From Nitrospira sp. (GTDB lineage Bacteria > Nitrospirota > Nitrospiria > Nitrospirales > Nitrospiraceae), in NCBI GenBank assembly GCA_005239465.1, contig SPAW01000007.1, positions 1-64,000 on the forward strand: a stretch of 64,000 nucleotides of DNA, in the 5' to 3' direction. Below are positions 27,546-35,042 of this stretch, piece by piece. The notes under the pieces were generated by a model that saw nothing but the letters and a program-made list of their open reading frames with translations, made no database searches and was not told the origin of the DNA. Made by a program: the position numbers and the translations under genes. Every line of letters starts with the position of its first letter. Position 1 is the first letter of the stretch.

Positions 27546-27647
27546 AGAAATAAGATCGCCACCATCGAAGTGTAGCCTATTCATAGCGATAGATCGAGGT
27601 GGTACGGGGGGAATGTAATATCGATCGAGAAACTAGGTCCTGGGAGA

Positions 27648-28814
27648 CTAATCCAAGCGTCGTCTGGCACCGCCTTGAACAATGAGAAATTCATAGAGCC
27701 GACATTCCAGAGCGCCGTTAAAGAGCGGGGTTCGTTTGGAAGGGGCCAAGCCGATCAGTTTCGGAGCCCGGAGATCTCCTGTGAAAAGATAGACACGCCA
27801 GCCTACACAGCGTGTCTTTAGCCAGGTTCCCAGCCGGGGGTAGAATTCATCAAGATCTGCTTCGGTGCCGAGACGAACCCCATAGGGGGGATTCATGATG
27901 AGTGTTCCTGGTTCTTGGGGCAGGGAGATCTCGAAGAGATCTTTTTGCGCGAGCGAAATATCTTGGTCCACGCCGGCGCGGCGAAAGTGGTCTCTGGCGA
28001 TCTGCACCGCACGGGGATCTCGGTCAGATGCAAAGATAGAGACAGGACTGCCGGTCAGTCGCTTCGCAGCGGCTTGTTTGAGGGCTGTTTTCCAAAGGGA
28101 TTGGTCGAAATCAGATAGGTGCTCGAATGCGAAATGCCGCCCTAAGCCGGGTGCGATTCGCCTGGCCACCATAGCCGCTTCGAGAGGGATAGTCCCACCT
28201 CCACAGAGAGGATCAAGCAGGGGAGTCGTTCCATTCCAGCCGGCAAGACTCAAGATTCCTGCAGCCAGGTTTTCGCGCAAAGGAGCGTCGACGGTCGATC
28301 GACGAATGCCACGCTTAAAGAGGGGCTCTCCGGAAGTGTCGAGATAGATGGTAAGGTGCGTCGCATCGAGAAACGCATCGACGCGGATGTCCGGCCGTCG
28401 TGTGTTCACGCTTGGCCGAGCGCGCTGCACCTTCATGAATTTGTCGCAGATGGCATCCTTGATGCGGAGCGTAATGAAGTCGAGGCTTTTGAGCGGGCAT
28501 TGCCGCGCACTGACTTTCACTTTGATGGTACGAGAGGAGGAGAACCATCGCGGCCAGGGAAGAGTAAAGGCCGCTGTGTACACGTCTTGTTCATTCCGAT
28601 AGGGGGCGTGAGCGATTTCCCGAAGAATTCGGCTGGCAATTCGGCTTTCGAGATTCGCCCGATACAGAATTTCGAGTGAACCAGAAAATGCCACACCCCC
28701 ATCAGTGCGGCCAGTTACCTGGATGCCTAGATGAATCAGTTCCTGTTCGAGCGCGTACTCAAGTCCTCGGGGACAGGGTGCAAAGCAGCGAGCGTTTGTG
28801 CTATCCATGCTCAT
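27648..28814 (-). CDS. THUMP/RlmL-like 23S rRNA guanine methyltransferase
   Basis: A 388-residue SAM-dependent RNA methyltransferase of the RlmL/Trm14 type, which methylates N2 of guanine in rRNA or tRNA. The N-terminus CFAPCPRGLEYALEQELIHL and the following 150 residues form the ferredoxin-like/THUMP RNA-binding part. LLDPLCGGGTIPLEAAMVAR is SAM motif I, IFASDRDPRAVQIA is motif II, and TLIMNPPYGVRLG contains the NPPY catalytic motif. It lacks the RlmK half found in E. coli RlmL. The exact target base cannot be read from sequence. Confidence 0.88.
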   Translation of the reverse strand: MSMDSTNARCFAPCPRGLEYALEQELIHLGIQVTGRTDGGVAFSGSLEILYRANLESRIASRILREIAHAPYRNEQDVYTAAFTLPWPRWFSSSRTIKVKVSARQCPLKSLDFITLRIKDAICDKFMKVQRARPSVNTRRPDIRVDAFLDATHLTIYLDTSGEPLFKRGIRRSTVDAPLRENLAAGILSLAGWNGTTPLLDPLCGGGTIPLEAAMVARRIAPGLGRHFAFEHLSDFDQSLWKTALKQAAAKRLTGSPVSIFASDRDPRAVQIARDHFRRAGVDQDISLAQKDLFEISLPQEPGTLIMNPPYGVRLGTEADLDEFYPRLGTWLKTRCVGWRVYLFTGDLRAPKLIGLAPSKRTPLFNGALECRLYEFLIVQGGARRRLD

Positions 28815-28885
28815 CGCATCGTTGTTCGTGGCGCGTGAATCATAACTCGCTTCACGAAATACGATTCACGAGATACGTCTTCGTT

Positions 28886-29431
28886 ATGAACTATTGTAGC
28901 CACTGTGGCGCCCGAGTCACTCAGAAGGTTCCTCTCGGCGACAACCTGCCTCGGCACGTGTGTAATCAGTGCGAGCTAATTCATTACCATAATCCCAAAA
29001 TCGTCGCAGGCTGTATTCCGGAGTGGGAAAATCAAATCCTCTTGTGCCGGCGTGCGATCGAACCGCGGCTTGGGCTCTGGACCTTTCCGGCTGGGTTCAT
29101 GGAGATCGGCGAAAGTACGGAACAAGCGGCGGTTCGAGAGACGAAGGAAGAGGCGCAAGCCGATGTCGCGATCACCGCGCTCTATGCCGTACTGAGTCTA
29201 CCCCACATCGGACAGGTGTACCTGGTGTTTCGTGGCCGAATGCTCACGCCGATATGTGAGGCGGGATCGGAGAGCCTAGAAGTTCGGCTTTTCCCTCTTA
29301 TCGCTATTCCATGGAAAGAGATGGCATTCCCGGTCGTGAGCGAGGCGCTTAGGCGCTATGTGGACGATGTGACGAACGGCCAGTTTCAGCTGCATCTTGC
29401 CAGCCTTCCGGACCGTCTCCCTTCCTATTAA
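28886..29431 (+). CDS. Nudix hydrolase with N-terminal zinc ribbon
   Basis: A 181-residue Nudix protein. The N-terminus MNYCSHCG with a second pair CNQC (about residues 31-34) forms a zinc ribbon, as in NudC-like and ADP-ribose type Nudix enzymes. The Nudix box GFMEIGESTEQAAVRETKEE at about 71-90 has all consensus Gly, Glu and Arg residues. It probably hydrolyses a nucleoside diphosphate derivative; the exact substrate is unknown. The ATG at 28886 is preceded by repeat-like sequence (cttcacgaaatacgattcac, 28851-28870) rather than a clear ribosome site. Confidence 0.85.
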   Translation: MNYCSHCGARVTQKVPLGDNLPRHVCNQCELIHYHNPKIVAGCIPEWENQILLCRRAIEPRLGLWTFPAGFMEIGESTEQAAVRETKEEAQADVAITALYAVLSLPHIGQVYLVFRGRMLTPICEAGSESLEVRLFPLIAIPWKEMAFPVVSEALRRYVDDVTNGQFQLHLASLPDRLPSY

Positions 29432-29477
29432 CCATTTGACCAACTTGGAGTGTGTGAGCAGGGGAGGATTCTGACGG

Positions 29478-29735
29478 TCACAATGCCGTTCGGTGCAGAA
29501 TATGGTGAATGTCGACGATCTGCTCTGCCCGGTCGATAGAGTAGAAGATGCGCCAGTCTCCAGCCGTGTATTTACAAAGATTGGGGAGGTCCCGCGCAAT
29601 CGTTTGATGGCGGAGATTGTTGACGTTTGAGGCGATCCACTTCGTCTTGTCGAACAATCGTTGGGCCATGGGCTGACCGGCTTGCGCGAGGTCCTGTAGG
29701 ACTGCTGGACGAAATGCGAGTGTATACCATGCCAT
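29478..29735 (-). CDS. RelE/ParE-family toxin
   Basis: An 85-residue toxin-like protein. The pattern FRPAVLQDLAQAG, then CKYTAGDWRIFYSIDRAEQI and VDIHHILHR, fits the RelE fold with its C-terminal basic and aromatic residues. Members cleave mRNA on the ribosome or act on gyrase; the RelE-like end favours the former, but this is not certain. It lies 6 bp after the antitoxin gene on the same strand, forming a two-gene module. Confidence 0.82.
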   Translation of the reverse strand: MAWYTLAFRPAVLQDLAQAGQPMAQRLFDKTKWIASNVNNLRHQTIARDLPNLCKYTAGDWRIFYSIDRAEQIVDIHHILHRTAL

Positions 29736-29741
29736 GGGTCA

Positions 29742-29945
29742 TCACCAGCGAAGATCGAGCTTCTCCGCGACCTCTTCGCCGGAGACGCGCTCAGTACTAG
29801 TGAGAGATTCTTTCAATTGAGTATGGAGGGCTTCACTCAGTTGGAGACCAAGATCTGGATCGCCTAAGAGTTCACGAAGCCGGTCATCGACCAAACCGCG
29901 AACGAGTTCCTTCAATTGATTCAGGGTGAGCTGCGCAAGATCCAT
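29742..29945 (-). CDS. Antitoxin of the RelE-type pair
   Basis: A 67-residue acidic, helical protein (MDLAQLTLNQLKELVRGLVD, ending GEEVAEKLDLRW) of the kind that pairs with RelE/ParE toxins. No clear DNA-binding fold can be named. The start at 29945 places a 20-bp palindrome (29950-29969) just upstream, the usual position for autoregulation by the toxin-antitoxin complex. A longer open frame to 30137 exists, but its extra part overlaps the palindrome and the PilZ gene and is not antitoxin-like. Confidence 0.75.
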   Translation of the reverse strand: MDLAQLTLNQLKELVRGLVDDRLRELLGDPDLGLQLSEALHTQLKESLTSTERVSGEEVAEKLDLRW

Positions 29946-29949
29946 TGGG

Positions 29950-29969
29950 AAAAGGATACGGATCCTTTT
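29950..29969. promoter_or_regulatory. Operator palindrome of the toxin-antitoxin module
   Basis: aaaaggat-acgg-atcctttt: perfect 8-bp arms around a 4-bp centre, 4 bp before the antitoxin ATG. It probably binds the antitoxin/toxin complex and would block ribosome or polymerase access. Confidence 0.6.
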
Positions 29970-30025
29970 GTCGGAAATGCAACTGCCGGAAACAAGGGAG
30001 AGAGGGGTGGGATAAAGGAACGGTG

Positions 30026-30352
30026 CTAGGCGTTCCCGACCTTTGCCGAGAGCTGTTCGACGATGCGATTGAGTCGTTCTTGTTGCGGAGGCGCCACGGT
30101 CAAAAATTCCATTCCGATTCCATGAGATCCTGTCCATCGAACAGTCGCATTGCTGATTGTGATCGGAGTGGCCTCGCCGGGCAGTTGGAGAAGTAACTCA
30201 ATCTGCATGCCGGTAAAGGGACGAATGAAACTCTCTACCCGACAGCCCTTCAGCGACAGGTCCTTCAACGACGCGTTGTAACGTAACTTATCCTTATGAA
30301 TCAGCGTGCTCGGGATCGTCACGGGGAATCGCGGGAACTTACGAACAACCAT
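30026..30352 (-). CDS. PilZ-domain protein
   Basis: A 108-residue single-domain PilZ protein. RKFPRFPV near the N-terminus gives the RxxxR-like arginine motif and KDLSLKGCRVES the [D/N]-x-S-x-x-G motif, so c-di-GMP binding is expected. It begins MVVRKFPRFP at 30352. Directly upstream in the same orientation is a decayed PilZ gene (30400-30712), so this looks like a tandem pair of which only this one survives. Target unknown. Confidence 0.85.
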   Translation of the reverse strand: MVVRKFPRFPVTIPSTLIHKDKLRYNASLKDLSLKGCRVESFIRPFTGMQIELLLQLPGEATPITISNATVRWTGSHGIGMEFLTVAPPQQERLNRIVEQLSAKVGNA

Positions 30353-30399
30353 TGTGCATCCTTATGTCTGTCGGCAATGGTCCGGAACCGAATAGCTTG

Positions 30400-30712
30400 T
30401 TATGCAGCCTCGATGAGTGTGTCAATAACAAACTGTGCGAGACAATCTCGCTCAGCTTCCTGCTTGCCCAGGAAATCGACCCCAAACGCGCCCTCCATCG
30501 TCCTCCGTGCTGTCGCCGCATGAACTATTACAAGGGCATGATCGTGCGGAGGCTGAGTTGGATGTTTAGAATGTCTTCCGTCGAAACAACACTCTCGCTG
30601 ATCATTTTCATCCGCCTACACCAAGGTCGTAGACCGTTTCCGTACCTGCATGACCGCCTGAGAATGCAATCGGGAATTCGACCTCGAATCGGTCGCGTTG
30701 GCGTTGCTCCAT
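30400..30712 (-). pseudogene. Decayed PilZ gene in three frames
   Basis: Three successive minus-strand frames together rebuild one PilZ domain. From the ATG at 30712: MEQRQRDRFEVEFPIAFSGG, HAGTETVYDLGVGG, then a stop. A second frame continues KMISESVVSTEDILNIQLSL. A third runs HDHALVIVHAATARRTMEGA, FGVDFLGKQEAERDCLAQF, ending at a TAA at 30400-30402. The RxxxR and DLxxGG motifs, the strand VIVHAATARRTM and the FGVDFLG end are all in PilZ order. Two frameshifts mean no functional product. The rest of 30353-30860 shows nothing else. Confidence 0.7.
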
Positions 30713-30861
30713 ACGTACCGGGTCGGGTCTCAGTCCCTTCTTAGCAGGCTATTGATCTGGGGCGGTCTTGTCAATGAAAACACTGAACTAAGCAGCCGTG
30801 CGATCAGCAGCAACAAGACTAGCGACGTGGACACTATCAGCTGGGAAACACACGCGATGCG

Positions 30862-31359
30862 TTAGCGACGATGTCCCCAATGTCGATAGAACAGAGGCCC
30901 CCAATAGGGGCGGTAGTAATAGGGCGGTCCATATCCGTAGATCCAGGGGCGACCAAGATAGAGCCCAAACCCTAGGCCCGGAGGATGGAAATACACGTAT
31001 GGATAGGGGTCTGGGGCAACGGTTGTTGTCGGTCGGTCTGAAAGCTGTCGTTGCAAGTCGGCTGTAGCGGCGGCTTGTCGATCAACCTGATTTTTGAGTT
31101 GGCCGACGGTATCCTGCTGTGCTTGGAGTTGACCTTCGAGCTGTCCAATTTTCTCCCGCTGAAATTCGATGAAGGTGTTCAGACAGCGGGTCTGGGTATC
31201 GCCTTCATAGTTGGAACACTCCCAGGGGACTCGCGGGATTTCAGCTCGAACCGGCAGAGCGCCGATGAGCAGGAGTAACGTCAGGTCGATTACCCAAATC
31301 GTGGCTTGTAGCGAAGGATGTTGCCGGAAGGTCTCCACCACCGACCTACGACCATTCAT
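30862..31359 (-). CDS. Exported coiled-coil protein with Tyr/Gly/Pro-rich tail
   Basis: A 165-residue protein I do not recognise. The N-terminus has a hydrophobic segment (about residues 20-38, ATIWVIDLTLLLLIGALPVR) that may be a signal peptide or anchor. Residues about 65-108 form a coiled coil (REKIGQLEGQLQAQQDTVGQ). The end is rich in Tyr, Gly, Pro and Trp (GRPWIYGYGPPYYYRPYWGP), typical of small envelope proteins. Probably periplasmic or membrane-attached. Confidence 0.6.
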   Translation of the reverse strand: MNGRRSVVETFRQHPSLQATIWVIDLTLLLLIGALPVRAEIPRVPWECSNYEGDTQTRCLNTFIEFQREKIGQLEGQLQAQQDTVGQLKNQVDRQAAATADLQRQLSDRPTTTVAPDPYPYVYFHPPGLGFGLYLGRPWIYGYGPPYYYRPYWGPLFYRHWGHRR

Positions 31360-31518
31360 GGGTTTCCCTCCTTGATTGTCGTCACCTACAGGCTACCATG
31401 AGAAATTAACTTTGAATAGGCCGTCTCCGGATATTGGGAAGAATGCATTTCTAAGGAGGTGGTTGACGTCTGCACGAAAAGAGTTGTGCGTTTGATTTTG
31501 GAGAGGGGGTCTCCTACA

Positions 31519-32286
31519 ATGCCGATGGTCAAGGACTGTGAGCGTATGGCTCGTCGTACACCTCCCAAACCCCGTCACTCTAAAAGAAGATCTCCCAAGC
31601 CAATTTCACTCAATGCCTCCGCAAAGCGTCGATTTCAACAGCGTCTCTTGAAGTGGTATCAAGAGCATGGCCGTGATTTGCCCTGGCGGAGGACTTCGAA
31701 TCCCTACCACATCCTCGTGTCAGAAGTGATGCTGCAACAAACGCAGGTGGATCGGGTCATCCCGAAGTACCACGAGTTTTTGGAGCGCTATCCCAGTTTC
31801 GAGGATCTGGCTGAGGCCCCAGTGGCGGATGTGAAGAAGACCTGGTATCCACTGGGGTACAATATCCGTCCCGAACGGCTGCACGGTATCGCGTGTGAAA
31901 CGGTGGAGCGGTATGGGGGAAAGTTACCCAACGATGCGGAAGAGTTGCTGTCGTTTAAAGGTATCGGGCGTTATACCGCCGGTGCGATTCGCTCCTTCGC
32001 GTTTAATGAGGATGCCCCCATATTGGATACGAATGTGATTCGTGTGCTGCATAGAGTATTTGTGGCTGACGGCGATCCCAAGACGCAGAAGGCGATGATG
32101 TGGGATTACTCTGAGGCCTTAATCCCCCACGGAAAAGGGTATGACTTTAATCAGGCGATCATGGATTTCGGGGCGTTGGTCTGCACGGCTCGTGATCCAT
32201 ATTGTCTCCTCTGTCCAATGAAATCGTTCTGCAAGACCTACCCCTTCGACACGACGACAGGTGGAAGTTTAACAGACATATCATGA
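31519..32286 (+). CDS. mutY: A/G-specific adenine glycosylase MutY
   Basis: Removes adenine mispaired with 8-oxoguanine. The protein is about 255 residues: HhH-GPD domain with SEVMLQQTQVDRVIPKY (catalytic Glu), LLSFKGIGRYTAGAIRSFAF (hairpin) and ILDTNVIRVLHR (catalytic Asp), and the 4Fe-4S cluster loop CTARDPYCLLCPMKSFC (C-x6-C-x2-C-x5-C). The C-terminal MutT-like domain of full MutY is missing, but a separate mutT gene follows, overlapping by ATGA. The ATG at 31519 has GAGAGGGGG upstream; an in-frame GTG at 31459 sits too close to its AAGGAGG. Confidence 0.9.
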   Translation: MPMVKDCERMARRTPPKPRHSKRRSPKPISLNASAKRRFQQRLLKWYQEHGRDLPWRRTSNPYHILVSEVMLQQTQVDRVIPKYHEFLERYPSFEDLAEAPVADVKKTWYPLGYNIRPERLHGIACETVERYGGKLPNDAEELLSFKGIGRYTAGAIRSFAFNEDAPILDTNVIRVLHRVFVADGDPKTQKAMMWDYSEALIPHGKGYDFNQAIMDFGALVCTARDPYCLLCPMKSFCKTYPFDTTTGGSLTDIS

Positions 32287-32687
32287 AAGTTATCGAAGTG
32301 GCGGCGGGACTCATTCATCATGAAGGTCGCTATTTGATCGCCCGCCGGAAGCCCGGCGTCCATTTGGCGGGTTTCTGGGAATTTCCTGGGGGAAAACGAG
32401 AGACTGGAGAATCCTTAGCGGAATGTTTGCAGCGGGAGTTATTCGAGGAGTTGAGTATTCGAGTCGATCTTCCTGTCCCGTATCAGATCGTTCGGCATGA
32501 CTATCCTGAAAAGATCGTGGAATTGCATTTTTTTCGCTGTGCGATCGAACAGGGGCAGGCAATGCCAGCCGACTGTGCGGAGATCAAATGGGTTTTTCCC
32601 GAAGAGTTGACGCAATTTAAGTTTCCTCCGGCTGACCGAGTCATTATTAATTCATTGCAGCGTGACGCGTTAAGGGCTTCACGATGA
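32283..32687 (+). CDS. mutT: 8-oxo-dGTP diphosphatase, MutT-type Nudix
   Basis: Cleans the nucleotide pool of 8-oxo-dGTP. 134 residues, starting KVIEVAAGLIHHEGRYLIAR, with the Nudix box GGKRETGESLAECLQRELFE followed by ELSI; all catalytic Glu and the Arg are present. Its start overlaps the mutY stop and its own stop overlaps the exonuclease start (both ATGA), so three DNA-quality genes are translationally coupled. The fold also resembles the C-terminal domain MutY is missing, so it may functionally replace it; that part is inference. Confidence 0.88.
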   Translation: MKVIEVAAGLIHHEGRYLIARRKPGVHLAGFWEFPGGKRETGESLAECLQRELFEELSIRVDLPVPYQIVRHDYPEKIVELHFFRCAIEQGQAMPADCAEIKWVFPEELTQFKFPPADRVIINSLQRDALRASR

Positions 32688-33397
32688 AAGTCGTTCTTGA
32701 TATCGAAACCATCCAGGCTTCTCGCGAGGAATGGGCTCGTTTGATGGGAAAGACGTCTATGAGCGTTGAAGGCTCTCAAGCCGACGAGGGTTTTGATCTC
32801 TTTGCGGCAGGAGTGGCTGAAGAACAACGGCATGCAGAAGATGAGCTGTATGCAAAGTCGGCGTTCGATGGGACCTTTAGTCGCATCGTTTGTATTGGCC
32901 TCCTGGAGTTCTCCGATCAGATGGAAGCGCGCAGTGCCATTGCATGGTATGGGGCAAACGAACGAGAACTGCTTCGCCAATTTTGGGCACGTCTTGCCCA
33001 GGATCGACCGACGCTGTTCATCACGCATAACGGCCTCGGGTTTGATCTCCCATTTATCAGGAAGCGGTCGATCATCAATCAAGTGAAGCCTAGCCTCGAC
33101 ATCAATCTGGCGAAGTTTCGCACCGAGCCGGTCTATGACACGATGGCGATCTGGAGTAATTGGGATACGCGAGGATGGGTGAAACTCGATGTGCTTGCCA
33201 GGGCCTTACAAGTCGAGACGAAATCCGGTAGCGGGGGCCAGGTGGCTGAGATGTGGGAGAAGGGACAGGGACTTGAGCTTGCTCGCTACTGTCTCCAAGA
33301 TACGTATGTCACGTATGCTTGTTATTGCCGTATGAATTTTCGGCAGCCCCTGTCCCGAGAAGTTGTCCTGCTACAACCGGAGTTACTCGAAATCTGA
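32684..33397 (+). CDS. DnaQ-like 3'-5' exonuclease (PolB-exonuclease-related)
   Basis: A 237-residue exonuclease-fold protein. Motif I is VLDIETIQ, motif II is FITHNGLGFDLPFIRKRSII, and motif III is YCLQDTYVTY, giving the DEDDy arrangement of four acidic residues plus Tyr. It matches the family annotated as predicted 3'-5' exonuclease related to the exonuclease domain of PolB. The ATG at 32684 overlaps the mutT stop. With mutY and mutT it suggests an oxidative-damage repair operon; its DNA or RNA target is unknown. Confidence 0.85.
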   Translation: MKVVLDIETIQASREEWARLMGKTSMSVEGSQADEGFDLFAAGVAEEQRHAEDELYAKSAFDGTFSRIVCIGLLEFSDQMEARSAIAWYGANERELLRQFWARLAQDRPTLFITHNGLGFDLPFIRKRSIINQVKPSLDINLAKFRTEPVYDTMAIWSNWDTRGWVKLDVLARALQVETKSGSGGQVAEMWEKGQGLELARYCLQDTYVTYACYCRMNFRQPLSREVVLLQPELLEI

Positions 33398-33412
33398 TGA
33401 TCGACCAACCGA

Positions 33413-34393
33413 TCAGTGGGTCGGATAGGCTTCGGCTGTTTTCTTTTTCGGTGCCGAGTGCCCCGCTCCTTTGTTGGCCTTAATGGCTTTCACCTCCGCT
33501 GTGCGTTCGCGAAGTTCTTGCTTCATCCACTCGACTTCCTTCTTCAATATCGCGATCTCGGACTCCTTCATCTTGTTGGACTCGCGCGCTTGACGAAGCT
33601 CATCCAGCTTTTTGCTCAGCAGTTCGTCATTGCTCATTTCAGAAGAGCCTGGGTCGCTAGACGCAGGATTGCTCGTCGCTAGAGATTGGACGGCTATGGG
33701 AGCTTCCTGTTTCGGCGTTGCCTTCGCGATCGGAGTGGCAGGCACTGGTGAAGCCGGCATGGGCTTTGGTGTAGCTGCAACCGGGATTGCGCCCGGCATC
33801 GGAGCCTTAGCGAGTGCCTGGTAATCGATCACCATGGACATAGCTCCAACGGCCCATGCAGCGGCATAGGACGGAGCCTTTTCGATACGCGCGGCTGAGC
33901 TCGGCATGAATCCCAAGGCCTTCTTGCTCCGGGAAGGGGCGATCGTCAGATAGATGGAACCTTGTTGCACGTAGAGGGTGCCCGCTGTGGGTTCAGTGCC
34001 TGACCCTGCCGATGGAGACACCGTGAAACCGACAATCTGCTCCGGTCTCGCTTGCGATAAGCCTTGGGCTAGCAGGGGAGCAAGAAACTCGGCGTCTTCA
34101 TCGCTGAATGCTCTCATCGGCTTGCTACCACCGGCGGGCATGTTTGCTGGCGCTTTCATGACGTCATCGGCAACTACGCCTTTGACCACCTTGAGCATGG
34201 TCATCTGGTCGATCATGGCTGGATGACTAGCCTCGAACGACCAATCGGCGACTTCATTAAGATGAACCGATCCTTTGGCGCTCTTGTGGACGGTTGACCC
34301 TCCGTAAAACATCGAGCATCCGGTTACCAGGAGACAAAGGGAAAGCAATGCACCGATGTATTGAAGGCCTCGAGTGTATAAAGATGCACGCAT
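33413..34393 (-). CDS. Lipoprotein with proline-rich linker and coiled-coil end
   Basis: A 326-residue lipoprotein. The lipobox LLVTGC gives Cys26 as the acylated residue. Residues about 45-190 form a globular part (for example TLYVQQGSIYLTIAPSRSKK) that I do not recognise. About 195-245 is rich in Ala/Pro (linker), and about 250-315 is a coiled coil with repeated KK/EE. It ends PKKKTAEAYPTH. It is likely anchored in the outer or inner membrane facing the periplasm. It converges with the exonuclease gene, 15 bp apart. Confidence 0.7.
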   Translation of the reverse strand: MRASLYTRGLQYIGALLSLCLLVTGCSMFYGGSTVHKSAKGSVHLNEVADWSFEASHPAMIDQMTMLKVVKGVVADDVMKAPANMPAGGSKPMRAFSDEDAEFLAPLLAQGLSQARPEQIVGFTVSPSAGSGTEPTAGTLYVQQGSIYLTIAPSRSKKALGFMPSSAARIEKAPSYAAAWAVGAMSMVIDYQALAKAPMPGAIPVAATPKPMPASPVPATPIAKATPKQEAPIAVQSLATSNPASSDPGSSEMSNDELLSKKLDELRQARESNKMKESEIAILKKEVEWMKQELRERTAEVKAIKANKGAGHSAPKKKTAEAYPTH

Positions 34394-34478
34394 GTCAGTT
34401 CTCCTATTTAGTGTTCAGAGAGAAGAAAACTTCTGGATGGGTGGAGGCCTTGATTCTCAAATTCCGTTTATTGTCGAA

Positions 34479-34610
34479 CTACCAGACGCCCAGACCCATG
34501 AGCACCATACCCATGGCAAGCCATCCGAGCACACCGACGGAAATGATCGTTTCGAGTGTCATACGAGACTCCGAAGAATTGGGAGTAGTCTGAGAATCAA
34601 GGAGTGTCAT
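34479..34610 (-). CDS. Small single-helix membrane protein (43 aa)
   Basis: A 43-residue ORF. It begins MTLLDSQTTPNSSESR, and the second part MTLETIISVGVLGWLAMGMV ending LMGLGVW is one membrane helix. AAGGAG lies about 13 bp before the first ATG. The internal ATG starts right before the helix and may be the real start. It precedes the lipoprotein gene by about 85 bp in the same direction, so they could be cotranscribed. Function unknown. Confidence 0.5.
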   Translation of the reverse strand: MTLLDSQTTPNSSESRMTLETIISVGVLGWLAMGMVLMGLGVW

Positions 34611-35042
34611 TAAGAGAGGGAAACTCCTTTGGAATTGCGCCAGTAAATGATGAACGCAAAAATATGGAGCAAAGTCCGTGCCTTCTGGTTATGGACGGTA
34701 AAAACGCTGCATAGAGGTTTGCCAGGATGGTCAAGATCAACACCAAAAATCTATAAGAGAAAGTGATCTTACGAAATGGGCATTTAGAACATCTAATATT
34801 TCAATGAGAATCATATAGTTATTGTTAATTGTTCAATTGCTTACAAATGAGGTATGCCAAGCAAATGGGTGGGTGAGCTAGGATATGCAGGAAGACAGTG
34901 ATAGGGAGGAGCAGGAAAGAATTAACAGAGAACTGTCAGAAAATGTTCACCTTGAATGGTTGGGCGTGCAGAATTGTTCTGGCAGTGAGCAACGTTGAGT
35001 ATCGGGTAAAAGAGAGCCGGACGATCAGTGCAAGACTGAAAG
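34611..35042. other. AT-rich non-coding region with Fur-like site
   Basis: No gene is supported. The centre (about 34780-34860) is much more AT-rich than its surroundings and contains aatgagaatcat (34803-34814), which resembles the core of a Fur box, and several TTGTTAATTG-like stretches. It probably holds the promoter of the small membrane protein at 34610. Confidence 0.35.
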
